Below are positions 8,771 through 16,876 of a DNA stretch of 64,000 nt, piece by piece. This DNA is from Bin87 sp965219925. GTDB lineage: Bacteria > Chloroflexota > Dehalococcoidia > Lucifugimonadales > UBA3495. Below the pieces are notes generated by a model. The model worked only from the letters and a program-made list of their open reading frames with translations. It searched no databases and was not told the origin of the DNA. The number at the start of each line of letters is the position of its first letter. Position 1 is the stretch's first letter. The stretch covers positions 1,798,001 through 1,862,000 of the forward strand of contig OZ244795.1 of assembly GCA_965219925.1 (NCBI GenBank). Direction: 5' to 3'. The position numbers and the translations under genes are program-made.

Positions 8771-9673
8771 ATGCCTATAGAAAAGTTATCTCCCGCGTTG
8801 GACAACATCATCGACAGCGACGTCCCAATAGAGGAACACGGCACCGGGTTTGGTGGGTCGGAGGGACCGGCGGAGGGGCCGGTCTGGTGGAGTGACGGCG
8901 GCTACCTGCTGTTCAGCGACATCCACAACGACCGCCGGATGCGCTACACCCCGGGGAGCGGCGTTACTGTGGACGCCGAACCGGTAAATCGCCACAACGG
9001 CCTGACGCGCGACCAGCAGGGCCGCCTTATCGCCGCCGAACACGATGGCCGGCGCATCAGCCGGCTGGAGCACGACGGATCCACCACGGTGTTGGCCAAC
9101 CAGTTCCAGGGTCGCCAGCTGAACCGTCCCAATGACGTGGTAGTGAAGTCCGACGGCAGCATCTATTTCACCGACCCGTGGACATTCCGCCGCCCCCGCG
9201 AGCAGTGGGAACAGACGATCTCTGGTGTATTTCGGCTGTCGGCCGACCTGGGTACTCTCACATTGCTGGCATCTGACTTTGTGGTGCCCAACGGACTGGC
9301 TTTCTCTCCCGACGAGAGCATCCTTTACGTGAACGACTCGCGCCGGGGAATTATTCGGGCTTTTGAAGTTCAGGATGACGGGAGCGTGTCACTGGCGACG
9401 CAGAGGCTGTTCGCCGATATGCTCGGCGAGCGGGAAGGTGTACCCGACGGTATGAAGGTGGACGTTGAAGGCAACGTTTATTGCGGCGGCGCGGGCGGCC
9501 TGCACATCATGAATCCTGGGGGTGAGACGTTGGGAATCGTGGTGCATGGTCAGCCGGCCACCACTAACCTTTGCTTTGGTGGCGCGGACTGGAAGACGCT
9601 GTACTTTACGAGTCGCAACACAGTGGGCAGCGTGCCGGTGAAAATCGCGGGCTTGCCGGTGCCGGCGAAGTAG
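8771..9673 (+). CDS. SMP-30/gluconolactonase/LRE family hydrolase
   Basis: 300 residues. Features of the calcium-dependent beta-propeller lactonase family: EGPVWWSDGGYLLFSDI near the N-terminus (metal-binding Glu), LNRPNDVVVKSDGSIYFTDP in the centre (Asn-Asp ligand pair), and PNGLAFSPDESILYVND further on (Asn and Asp ligands). These enzymes hydrolyse sugar lactones or related esters; the substrate is unknown. AGGAGG stands just upstream of the ATG. It is a single gene between a spacer and a toxin-antitoxin pair. Confidence 0.9.
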   Translation: MPIEKLSPALDNIIDSDVPIEEHGTGFGGSEGPAEGPVWWSDGGYLLFSDIHNDRRMRYTPGSGVTVDAEPVNRHNGLTRDQQGRLIAAEHDGRRISRLEHDGSTTVLANQFQGRQLNRPNDVVVKSDGSIYFTDPWTFRRPREQWEQTISGVFRLSADLGTLTLLASDFVVPNGLAFSPDESILYVNDSRRGIIRAFEVQDDGSVSLATQRLFADMLGEREGVPDGMKVDVEGNVYCGGAGGLHIMNPGGETLGIVVHGQPATTNLCFGGADWKTLYFTSRNTVGSVPVKIAGLPVPAK

Positions 9674-9694
9674 TCCATCTTACTGAATGGTTGT

Positions 9695-9737
9695 GGGCAT
9701 ACCGGTTGAGGCTGAGTAGTATAATGCCGGTATGCCC
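9695..9737 (+). promoter_or_regulatory. Palindromic operator over the toxin promoter and start codon
   Basis: Perfect 11-bp arms GGGCATACCGG (9695-9705) and CCGGTATGCCC (9727-9737) enclose a -10 box TATAAT at 9720-9725. The right arm contains the toxin ATG at 9732. This is where an autoregulating toxin-antitoxin complex would bind. No good -35 box is seen at normal spacing. Confidence 0.65.
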
Positions 9738-10055
9738 GAACTCCGCGGTTATCTGGACCATCGTGGGCGTAACCCGTTCAATCGTTGGCTGGAACAGTTA
9801 GACTCACCCGTGAGAGTCCGCATAGTTGCTGTTTTGGACCGAATGCGAGCAGGTAATTTAGGCGATGTTCGAAGCGTAGGCAACGGCGTGCTTGAGCGCA
9901 GGGTATGGTTGGGGCCTGGTTATCGGATTTACTTCACATGGGATGGACCTAAATTGATAATTCTGCTCGGTGGTGGAGATAAAAGCGATCAACGCGACGA
10001 CATTACTAGGGCGCAAGAGCGATGGCTGGACTACCAGAACCGTGATGGAGATTGA
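9732..10055 (+). CDS. RelE/HigB-type toxin (phage Gp49-like)
   Basis: 107 residues: MPELRGYLDHRGRNPFNRWLEQLD..., a helical pair with RIVAVLDRMRAGNLGDVRSVG, then VLERRVWLGPGYRIYFTWDG and LIILLGGGDKSDQ, followed by a terminal helix. This is the layout of Gp49-like addiction-module killer proteins (RelE/ParE superfamily, probable mRNA endoribonucleases). It is the first gene of a two-gene unit; the next frame starts 2 bp after its stop. The operator palindrome overlapping the start supports an autoregulated toxin-antitoxin pair. Confidence 0.82.
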   Translation: MPELRGYLDHRGRNPFNRWLEQLDSPVRVRIVAVLDRMRAGNLGDVRSVGNGVLERRVWLGPGYRIYFTWDGPKLIILLGGGDKSDQRDDITRAQERWLDYQNRDGD

Positions 10056-10057
10056 TC

Positions 10058-10276
10058 ATGTCAAGGTCAGAAGACTGGACGGTCGGAGTACGTAATATGG
10101 CGGTTCGCGACTCGGAGTTTCGAGCAGGTCTAACCGACCATATACGGGAACTGCTCACTACTGGTAATGATGAAGACCGGCAAGCCGCTCGCCGTCTCGC
10201 GAAAGACATCTTGGAGCTGGAATTCGACACCGACGAAGAATTGCTGGCGCAGTTGCGGGAATCAATCGCCGCCTGA
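10058..10276 (+). CDS. Putative antitoxin partner without an evident HTH
   Basis: 72 residues (MSRSEDWTVGVRNMAV...) beginning 2 bp after the toxin stop. A TTG start at 10052, overlapping the stop, is an alternative. The C-terminal half is acidic and helical (DILELEFDTDEELLAQL), as expected for a toxin-neutralising tail. Partners of Gp49-like toxins usually have a Cro/CI helix-turn-helix, and I do not see one here. The antitoxin role is inferred from position. Confidence 0.55.
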   Translation: MSRSEDWTVGVRNMAVRDSEFRAGLTDHIRELLTTGNDEDRQAARRLAKDILELEFDTDEELLAQLRESIAA

Positions 10277-10312
10277 CGCCGACCAATTTACACATACGCA
10301 AGGAGGAAAAAG

Positions 10313-10687
10313 ATGCGAGTAGTTCGAATAGCCAATGTAGAGCACATACCGTTGGGCCCCGCGGCGGCCGTACCAGGATGGACGGGTGGCGAGGTGCACC
10401 GCACGCGTCAACCCATCATCCCAGAGGGAGAGAGTGATTTTTTCAACGCCAGCATCGTTAATTTCCAGACAGGCGCGCAGACGGGATGGCACCGGCACAG
10501 CAGCGACCAGATTCTGGTAATTACCACCGGCAACGGTATCGTGGCCGACGAAACCCACGAGGTGGAAGTAGGCGTCGGTGACGTGGTGCAGATCAAGGCC
10601 GGCGAAAATCACTGGCACGGCGCCTCTGCCAACGGTTACATGGGCCACATCACCATTACCGCCAGGGACAGCACTGCCAGCCGGTAG
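10313..10687 (+). CDS. Cupin-domain protein
   Basis: 124 residues. The two cupin motifs are visible: QTGWHRHSSDQILVITTGNG (first, with metal-binding histidines) and VGDVVQIKAGENHWHGA (second). A single-domain cupin of this size binds a metal and may be an isomerase, dioxygenase or sensor. AGGAGG precedes the ATG. It is a single gene followed by a REP-like repeat. Confidence 0.85.
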   Translation: MRVVRIANVEHIPLGPAAAVPGWTGGEVHRTRQPIIPEGESDFFNASIVNFQTGAQTGWHRHSSDQILVITTGNGIVADETHEVEVGVGDVVQIKAGENHWHGASANGYMGHITITARDSTASR

Positions 10688-10697
10688 GAGCCACGTT

Positions 10698-10803
10698 TGT
10701 CATTGCGAGGAGCGGAGCGACGTGGCAATCGCGTCTGCGAAATCAAGGTCGTCGGGGAGCAAGCCCCGCGCCGGCGGGATTGCCACGCTTCGCTCGCAAT
10801 GAC
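10698..10803. repeat. REP-like palindromic element with GTCATTGCGAGG ends
   Basis: Starts GTCATTGCGAGGAGCG and ends CTTCGCTCGCAATGAC, its approximate inverse, with internal GTGGCAATCGCG and CGGGATTGCCACG arms. About 106 bp between two genes. A relative lies at 21523-21643. Confidence 0.8.
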
Positions 10804-10820
10804 ATGAAGGAACGCATGAG

Positions 10821-11243
10821 ATGGACTTGATCGACGAGATACTGGATAACGTAAAGACGATCGCGGTGGTGGGCTTGTCGGACAACCCGGCGCGCGCCAG
10901 CCACGGCGTGTCGGCGTATATGCAGGCGCAGGGCTACCGCATCATTCCGGTGAATCCGGCGCTGAAGGGCGCAGCGGTGCTGGGCGAGCAGTCGTACGAC
11001 AATCTGGAATCGGCGCTGGCGGCGGCGCAGGCGCAGGGCGTTGCCATTGACCTGGTGGACGTATTCCGGCGCAGCGAACTGGCGGGCGAAGTCGCCGACG
11101 GCGCGGTACGCATCGGAGCCAGCTACATCTGGATGCAGGACGGTGTGGTGGATGAGGCGGCAGCGGGGCGGGCGCGCACGGCCGGCGTAGGCGTAATCAT
11201 GGACGACTGCATCTTGCGTCAACACAAACGCCGGCGGGGCTGA
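10821..11243 (+). CDS. CoA-binding domain protein (YccU-like)
   Basis: 140 residues. A Rossmann-type CoA-binding fold: VKTIAVVGLSDNPARASHGVSAYMQAQGY (glycine-rich first loop), IIPVNPAL, a central IDLVDVFRRSE, and a C-terminal GVGVIMDDCILRQHKR. Length and motifs match stand-alone YccU-type proteins related to the CoA-binding half of succinyl-CoA synthetase. The role is unknown. A short copy of its final codons recurs at 12101. Confidence 0.88.
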   Translation: MDLIDEILDNVKTIAVVGLSDNPARASHGVSAYMQAQGYRIIPVNPALKGAAVLGEQSYDNLESALAAAQAQGVAIDLVDVFRRSELAGEVADGAVRIGASYIWMQDGVVDEAAAGRARTAGVGVIMDDCILRQHKRRRG

Positions 11244-11301
11244 TCCTCCCAACCCGTCATTCCGGGCTTGATCCGGAATCCGCTCGCGTGGGAGCGATAC
11301 G

Positions 11302-12057
11302 ATGAAGTACGACAACCCCTCCCCCGGCATGAACCCGTACCTGGAGCATCCAGACATTTGGACGGACTTCCACTTCAGTCTGGTTGCGGGTTTAGCCACA
11401 GCGTTGGGACCGCGGTTGCCACACAACTACCGTATCGACTTGCAGCGGCGAGTCGAGGTTGAGGAACCTTCAGCGGGTGGCTCCTCAGTGGCAGAGACAG
11501 TATCAGTTGTTGCCGCTCCGCCGGATGAGGCCGTGGCGGTACGGGTACGAATGCCCGGGAGGTTGGCGTCTCCTGGCTGCGGGTGGAAACGGTGCCGGAG
11601 CGCGAGCTGGTCACCATAGTTGAGGTGCTGTCCCCCACCAACAAGCGGCCGGGTGAGGGCCGCCGGCGATATATCCGCAAGCGCGAGACAATCGTTGCCG
11701 GACTGGTCAATCTGGTCGAAATAGACCTGCTGCGCCGCTGGGAGCCCATGCCCCTGGAAACCCCGCCCCGGCCAGCGATTACCGCATTCTGGTGTGCCGG
11801 AGCCTGGAGAGCCCTGGCGCCTGGTTGTATCCCTTCATGGTGCGGCAGCGCATCCCCAAGTTCACGCCGCCCCTGCGTTCGGACGATGAGGCGCCCGCGC
11901 CGGAGGTGGACTCGGCCCCATCATCAACGTCCTGCACCACACCGCCCGCTACGGCCAGATAGCCCGCTACAACGCCCCGCCGCCGGAACCGGCGTTTGCG
12001 CCGGAGGTGGCAGAGTGGGTTGGGGAGCGGGTGGCGGGGTTTCGTGCGCTGCCATAA
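11302..12057 (+). pseudogene. DUF4058 protein gene with several frameshifts
   Basis: MKYDNPSPGMNPYLEHPDIWTDFH is the N-terminal DUF4058 signature. The frame is lost near 11560. The family core ERELVTIVEVLSPTNKRPGEGR...VEIDLL appears in another frame from 11598, then YRILVCRSLESPGAWLYPF in a third near 11780, and RYNAPPPEPAF to a stop at 12057 in a further register. At least three indels separate the pieces, so this is a decayed gene. Confidence 0.8.
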
Positions 12058-12430
12058 TCCGCCGCCCAACATGCTCGTGCCGTCCTCGGAGCGGTGCCCC
12101 GGACGACTGCATCCTGCGGCAACACAAACGGGGGCAGGGGGTTGGTTTCTGTTTGACGCTCATGCGTACCCACTTTGCGTGGAAGCGTCAGAAGCAGGGA
12201 TTACCGGATGATTTGGATTGACAGAGTGATACTCCCCGGCACCTACGCTGCCGTTGCCAGAGACGCAACGGCCAAGCCCGTACCTGACCGGAGGCAGTGA
12301 TACCGTTTCCATAGCGCCCATTCGCGTCTTTGCGCCTCCGCGTTAAACCCATCCTCTCCATCCATCCCGCTAATCATCCCAATCCTGTGTATCCTGCTTC
12401 TGACAACCTCCGAAGTGGATACGTGTGAGT
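12058..12430 (+). other. Spacer with repeat fragments
   Basis: No gene. It holds a duplicate of the 3' end of the CoA-binding gene (12101-12137) and, at 12350-12410, minus-strand wording of the AACAGGATGGACAGGAT type also present near 23030 and 33240. Confidence 0.5.
12101..12137 (+). repeat. Duplicated C-terminal codons of the CoA-binding gene
   Basis: Reads GACGACTGCATCCTGCGGCA..., matching the region around 11199-11235 that encodes DDCILRQHK. It lies directly after the DUF4058 relic, so the DUF4058 gene sits between two copies of this tail. Confidence 0.75.
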
Positions 12431-12435
12431 TGTTC

Positions 12436-12549
12436 GTAATTGTTCAGACTTGCGGGGATCTGTGGGCTATTCGGCATCTTGTGGAGGGGTAACCAAGTAC
12501 GGAATTTCCATTGCAAACCGCTTTCGTCCCCTCAAACGTGAACAGTTAC
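12436..12549. repeat. 114-bp element with terminal inverted repeats, copy 1
   Basis: Begins GTAATTGTTCA and ends TGAACAGTTAC (inverted with one mismatch). The interior is shared with copy 2 at 13848-13961, which has the same 114-bp length. It lies just upstream of the J-domain gene promoter. MITE-like in form. Confidence 0.85.
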
Positions 12550-12564
12550 AGCTGTTCGACGGGG

Positions 12565-12593
12565 TTGACAAAATGATTATCTTATGATGTATA
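12565..12593 (+). promoter_or_regulatory. Promoter of the J-domain gene
   Basis: TTGACA at 12565-12570, a 17-bp spacer and TGTATA at 12588-12593, in a locally AT-rich stretch about 40 bp before the start codon. Confidence 0.55.
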
Positions 12594-12630
12594 GAGTATT
12601 CAAATTTTAGATAGGGAGTGTATGTAAAGT

Positions 12631-13629
12631 ATGGATAGCTACAGCATATTGGGTGTTAATAGAAATGCAAGCATAGAGGACATTAGAAAAGCTTACCGGC
12701 AAAAGGCATTGGATCTCCATCCAGACCGTAATCCGCTGGCAGATGCAGAGGAAAAGTTTAAAGATATTACAGCGGCCTACGAGGTCCTAAGCCGACGGCG
12801 CCACATGAGTGCCCGAGGTCAGAACAGAGCTGCATGCCAGGAACCGGATGACATGGTGTCGCGGGTTCGGGATGAGATAGAACGTCGCAAGCGTGAACGT
12901 GCAGAGCAAGAAAAACGCGAAGCTGCTGAAGACCGTCTCCGGCAAGCCGAAATAGCCCGATTGCGGCAGGCCGAAGCTGAATCCGAGCAGCAGGAAAGTG
13001 GACTACGCCGTACCCGGCGTCGCTGGGAACGCGATGAACATCGTCGTCGAGAAGAAGAGGAAAAACGTAGGCAAGAGGAAACCGAAGCGAACAGGCGGCG
13101 CGCGGAAAACGAGCGCCGGCGAGTGCGTACAGAGGAACTGCGTCGACAAGAAGCAGCGTCGCTCCGTACTCAGGAGGAAGAAGCTGAACGACAACGGCTT
13201 TGGGAATCCAGAGAACAACGGCGCAAAGTACAAGAAGAACAGCAGCGTGAGGCAGAAAGGAAACGACGCGAAACTAATGATGCCAGACAGCAGCGGCGTG
13301 AAGCAGCCGAACAGGAACGTCTGGCGGCGATTGAATCAGAGCATAGGCGTCGTTTGGATACGGCTGCCCAGCTAGGTAGAGATGCAGCAGATCGGCGACT
13401 GAGTCGGGCTTGGGAAAAAATAGAACACCTGCAAAACAGTCAACGGTTGCCGGTTCATATAAATGGTTGGCGCCAGTGGACGATTTTCACCCGCGCAGAA
13501 TCTTGGCGCGATTCGAAATCCTATAATCCAACTATCGCACCGCAGGTGGTAGCGCGCACATCCGAAAAACGAGCAGCAACGCTGGCAGAAGGAGAACGGT
13601 GGCGTAGAGAGATGAAAAAATCCAGATGA
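12631..13629 (+). CDS. J-domain protein with a long charged coiled coil
   Basis: 332 residues. Residues 1-60 form a J domain (YSILGVNRNASIEDIRKAYR, HPD at about 31-33, AAYEVLSRR), which stimulates an Hsp70 ATPase. From about 75 to 260 nearly all residues are Arg, Glu, Lys, Gln or Ala in heptad-like order, a long single helix or coiled coil. The last 70 residues (LPVHINGWRQWTIFTRAESW) may be globular. It has no zinc-finger or C-terminal substrate domain of classical DnaJ. It overlaps the next gene by four bases, and the pair lies between two 114-bp TIR repeats. Confidence 0.75.
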   Translation: MDSYSILGVNRNASIEDIRKAYRQKALDLHPDRNPLADAEEKFKDITAAYEVLSRRRHMSARGQNRAACQEPDDMVSRVRDEIERRKRERAEQEKREAAEDRLRQAEIARLRQAEAESEQQESGLRRTRRRWERDEHRRREEEEKRRQEETEANRRRAENERRRVRTEELRRQEAASLRTQEEEAERQRLWESREQRRKVQEEQQREAERKRRETNDARQQRREAAEQERLAAIESEHRRRLDTAAQLGRDAADRRLSRAWEKIEHLQNSQRLPVHINGWRQWTIFTRAESWRDSKSYNPTIAPQVVARTSEKRAATLAEGERWRREMKKSR

Positions 13630-13832
13630 CCGAAGGGGACCGCGTGGCTCACCCCAATCACGGAATGGGGGTGGTGCATGGGTTTATGGACAACTTCGGC
13701 GCAATACTGGCTCGTGTCCTCTTTGATAGTGGATGGCAGCACCAAGTTATTGTGACTGCTTTGGAATTCGTTGACTTGGAAGAGAGTACTGACTATCTGC
13801 TGAATACCGACCATTTGCCCAAGTCAGCGTAG
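13626..13832 (+). CDS. Small Tudor/CarD-like protein
   Basis: 68 residues starting in an ATGA overlap with the J-domain gene. MTEGDRVAHPNHGMGVVHGF matches the GDRVxHPxxGxGxV pattern of the Tudor-like fold at CarD N-termini and UvrD/PcrA C-termini, which contact RNA polymerase. As a free-standing 68-residue protein it might tether its partner to a macromolecular complex. That role is inferred. Confidence 0.6.
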   Translation: MTEGDRVAHPNHGMGVVHGFMDNFGAILARVLFDSGWQHQVIVTALEFVDLEESTDYLLNTDHLPKSA

Positions 13833-13847
13833 GGTGCGAACCAGCTC

Positions 13848-13961
13848 GTAACTGTTCAGACTTGTGGGGATCTACGGGCCATTCGGCCTCTCACAGAGAG
13901 GCAGCCAAGCACGGAATTTGCTTTGCAAGCCGACTCCGTTCCCTCAAATGTGAACAGTTAC
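13848..13961. repeat. 114-bp element with terminal inverted repeats, copy 2
   Basis: Ends GTAACTGTTCA and TGAACAGTTAC are exact inverse complements. In direct orientation to copy 1 at 12436-12549; the interior agrees over most of its length (for example GTTCAGACTTG, AAGCACGGAATTT, CCCTCAAA). Confidence 0.88.
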
Positions 13962-13977
13962 GCCGCCTGCCCCCGTC

Positions 13978-14007
13978 TTGACACTATATCCCGCCGGCGA
14001 GTAGTAT
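13978..14007 (+). promoter_or_regulatory. Promoter of the DUF1800 operon
   Basis: TTGACA at 13978-13983, an 18-bp spacer and TAGTAT at 14002-14007. It leaves a leader of about 115 nt before the ATG at 14132. Confidence 0.6.
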
Positions 14008-14131
14008 GCGGCTATCTGAGTGGTGTGACCGCGCGGTTCGACGTTGGCTACCGTTGCCGTTACGGTTTACACCTACCGAATATCCGTATCGAGAAAGAAA
14101 CCGTCAATCGGTGAAGCAGGAGGAACACGCT

Positions 14132-15538
14132 ATGCCCAGTAACCAGGATATTGCCCTGATGGCGCACCTGATGCGTCGGGCCGGTTTTGGCGCCACGTAC
14201 GCCGAGCTGGAAGAACGCGTTGCCCAGGGTTATGAAGCCACAGTTGAAGACCTATTGAATCCGGAAGCACAGCCAGATCTGGAGATGGACCTTCTGGAGC
14301 GGCACTTCGTCGACTGGAAGGAAATGAACGCGCTGGAAGTTAACCAGGCGTACTGGACTTTCCGGATGATCAACACGCGGCGACCGTTGCAGGAAAAGAT
14401 AGCCCTCTTCTGGCACGGGATCCTTTGCACCGGCAACTCCAAGTGCGAACACGGCCGGCAGGTAAAACTCCAGCTGGACATGTTCCGCGACATGGGCATG
14501 GGCAATTTTGATGCCCTGCTGAAAGGACTGGCTCGCGACCCGGCGATGGTGTTCTATCTGGACAACTGCATGAGCCACAAGGGTGCCATTAACGAAAACT
14601 GGGGCCGTGAACTGCTGGAGCTGTTCTCCCTGGGCGTCGGTATGGACGGCCAGGCCAACTACTCTGAAGACGACGTTAAGGAAGCCGCCCGGGCCTTTAC
14701 CGGCTGGACGATCACCAACGCCGTGCCGCGATACCCCTACGGCCGCTATGAGGCCAACTTCATCTACAATCCGTACGACCACGACCAGGAAAAGAAGACC
14801 TTCCTGGGCGAGACCGGCAATTTCAACGGCGACGATATCGTCGAAATCATTGCCCGTCAGCCGGCGGCGGCCCGCTTTGTTTCCCGCCACCTGTACAATT
14901 TCTTTGTAGCCGATGAGGTGCAGGTACCGGCCTGGCAGAACACGGAGCCGCGAGATCCGGAAGCCATTGCCCTGCTGGAGCAGACGTACTTTGACTCCGG
15001 CTTCAACCTGACCGCCATGCTGCGGGTGCTGTTCAACTCCGATTTCTTCAAGGACGCCCGATTTGAGAAGGTGAAGAGTCCGGCTGAAGTCGTTATCGGA
15101 ACGATGCGACTGGTACGCGACTTCACGACGCCGCGGCTGGGTCTGAACCCGCTGTCCAACGTCATTCGCTACATGGGCCAGGATCTGATGAACCCGCCGA
15201 CGGTTGAAGGTTGGCACACCGGCGCCGAGTGGATTGACTCGGGCACGCTGGTGGAGCGCATCAACTTTGCCGCCGACCAGGTTGGCAACCAGAGCCTACC
15301 CGGAGTGCAGGACATCGTGTCTCGCCTGGGCCGGGAAGAGATCTCGGGAGCGGAAAACATTGTGGACCGCTGCCTTGAGATGATGGGAGCCTATGAATTG
15401 GCTCCGGAAACGCGAGACCAACTGGTCGCCTTCGCCAGCAGCGGCGGCGATGCCAACGTGGGCACGCCTGAATATTCGGATACGATTGCCCAAACTCTGC
15501 AGCTCATCGTGAGCACCCAAGAGTATCAGTTTGCGTAG
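14132..15538 (+). CDS. DUF1800 domain protein
   Basis: 468 residues from ATG 14132 with AGGAGG upstream. The frame is open further upstream, but the Shine-Dalgarno fixes the start. Family features: HLMRRAGFGATYAELE at the N-terminus, FWHGILCTGNSK, NENWGRELLELFSLGVG in the centre, GWHTGAEWI and an SPAEVVIGTMRL segment. DUF1800 proteins are nearly always encoded next to DUF1501 proteins, as here, in Planctomycetota, Chloroflexota and others. The function is not established. Confidence 0.93.
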   Translation: MPSNQDIALMAHLMRRAGFGATYAELEERVAQGYEATVEDLLNPEAQPDLEMDLLERHFVDWKEMNALEVNQAYWTFRMINTRRPLQEKIALFWHGILCTGNSKCEHGRQVKLQLDMFRDMGMGNFDALLKGLARDPAMVFYLDNCMSHKGAINENWGRELLELFSLGVGMDGQANYSEDDVKEAARAFTGWTITNAVPRYPYGRYEANFIYNPYDHDQEKKTFLGETGNFNGDDIVEIIARQPAAARFVSRHLYNFFVADEVQVPAWQNTEPRDPEAIALLEQTYFDSGFNLTAMLRVLFNSDFFKDARFEKVKSPAEVVIGTMRLVRDFTTPRLGLNPLSNVIRYMGQDLMNPPTVEGWHTGAEWIDSGTLVERINFAADQVGNQSLPGVQDIVSRLGREEISGAENIVDRCLEMMGAYELAPETRDQLVAFASSGGDANVGTPEYSDTIAQTLQLIVSTQEYQFA

Positions 15539-15643
15539 ATCGGGACACAGGGCGCCGGCGGACGGGGACAAGCGCCGCCCGCCGGCGTCAGAAACATCGA
15601 ACTCCGCTGTCCTGTTCCCGGTTCGACCACAAGGAGAAACGAG

Positions 15644-16777
15644 ATGACCGCAACCAAGAAAGATCCGGTGCTGGTGGTGCTCCAGCTTTCCGGCGGCAAC
15701 GACGCTCTAAACACCGTCGTTCCCCACGGCGATCCGTTGTATTACGACAATCGCCCGTCTGTGCGCGTCCCTGAAGGGCAGGCGCTGGACCTGAACGGCT
15801 ATGTTGGCCTTAATCCCAACATGGGGGCAATGAAGCGCCTGTACGATGATGGCAAACTGGCTGTCATCCAGGGCATTGGCTACCCCAACCCGAACCGCAG
15901 CCACTTCCGAAGTATGGACATTTGGCACACCTGCGAGCCCGACAAGCAGGGCACGGAAGGCTGGCTGGGCCGGGCCACTCGCGAAATCGACCCCCACAAG
16001 GAAAACGTGCTGACGGCCGTTAACTTCGGTCGGGGACTGCCCCGGTCGCTGGCCGCCCCGGGCGTTCCGGTTGCCTCGGTAGGCAATCTGGCCACCTACG
16101 GCGTTTTGACGGGGATCGAAGAGGAAGACCAGCGCACCGACGCGCTGGACATCTTTTCCAAGATTTACTCGCCTACCATCGGCCGCAGTTCGGTGGTGGA
16201 CTATCTGTCGCAGACGGGCATGGACGCGCTCAAAGGCGCCGACATCCTGAGCACGGCCCCAGAGATGTACACCTCTTCGGTGGAGTACGGCGGGGACGTG
16301 GTTGCGCAGTACATGAAGAACATCGCCCAGGTTCACCTGGCCGGTTTCGGTACGCGCATCCTCTACACCACTGCGCCTTACAACAGCTTCGACACGCACG
16401 CTGGCGAGTTGGCCGCCCACGCGAAACTGTGGACGGACACCTCCAACGCGATTGCGGACTTCTACGACGACCTGAAGGAACATGATGCCAGTGACAACGT
16501 GGTTGTGCTGGTATTCACGGAATTCGGCCGGCGCGTGCATGACAACGGATCCGGCACCGACCACGGCAGCGGCGGAATGGCCTTTGTGGTGGGCGATGCT
16601 GTAAACGGTGGAATGTACGGCGAATATCCGTCGCTGGAGGATGACAAGTTGCTGGAAGGCGACCTGCATTTCAGCACTGATTTCCGCAGCATCTACACCG
16701 ACCTGCTGGAAGGCTTTATGGGTCTGGACGCCCAGCCGTTGGTGAACGGGACATTCGAGAAGTTCAACCTGGTGTAA
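15644..16777 (+). CDS. DUF1501 domain protein
   Basis: 377 residues preceded by AAGGAG. VLVVLQLSGGNDALNTVVPHGDP at the N-terminus, RSHFRSMDIWHT, and VVVLVFTEFGRRVHDNGSGTDHGSGG near the C-terminus are the family hallmarks; the last resembles alkaline-phosphatase-superfamily metal ligands (Glu, His, Asp-His). It follows the DUF1800 gene by 105 bp. A hydrolase or sulfatase-like role is inferred from the fold only. Confidence 0.93.
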   Translation: MTATKKDPVLVVLQLSGGNDALNTVVPHGDPLYYDNRPSVRVPEGQALDLNGYVGLNPNMGAMKRLYDDGKLAVIQGIGYPNPNRSHFRSMDIWHTCEPDKQGTEGWLGRATREIDPHKENVLTAVNFGRGLPRSLAAPGVPVASVGNLATYGVLTGIEEEDQRTDALDIFSKIYSPTIGRSSVVDYLSQTGMDALKGADILSTAPEMYTSSVEYGGDVVAQYMKNIAQVHLAGFGTRILYTTAPYNSFDTHAGELAAHAKLWTDTSNAIADFYDDLKEHDASDNVVVLVFTEFGRRVHDNGSGTDHGSGGMAFVVGDAVNGGMYGEYPSLEDDKLLEGDLHFSTDFRSIYTDLLEGFMGLDAQPLVNGTFEKFNLV

Positions 16778-16876
16778 CCAAATGTGGGCGCATCCCAACG
16801 GTGCGCCCACGGCAACCCTGTGAGGATTCGCAGGCGTGCCGGACGTTTGTGACACCGTGGTAACGGAGGAGCGTTT

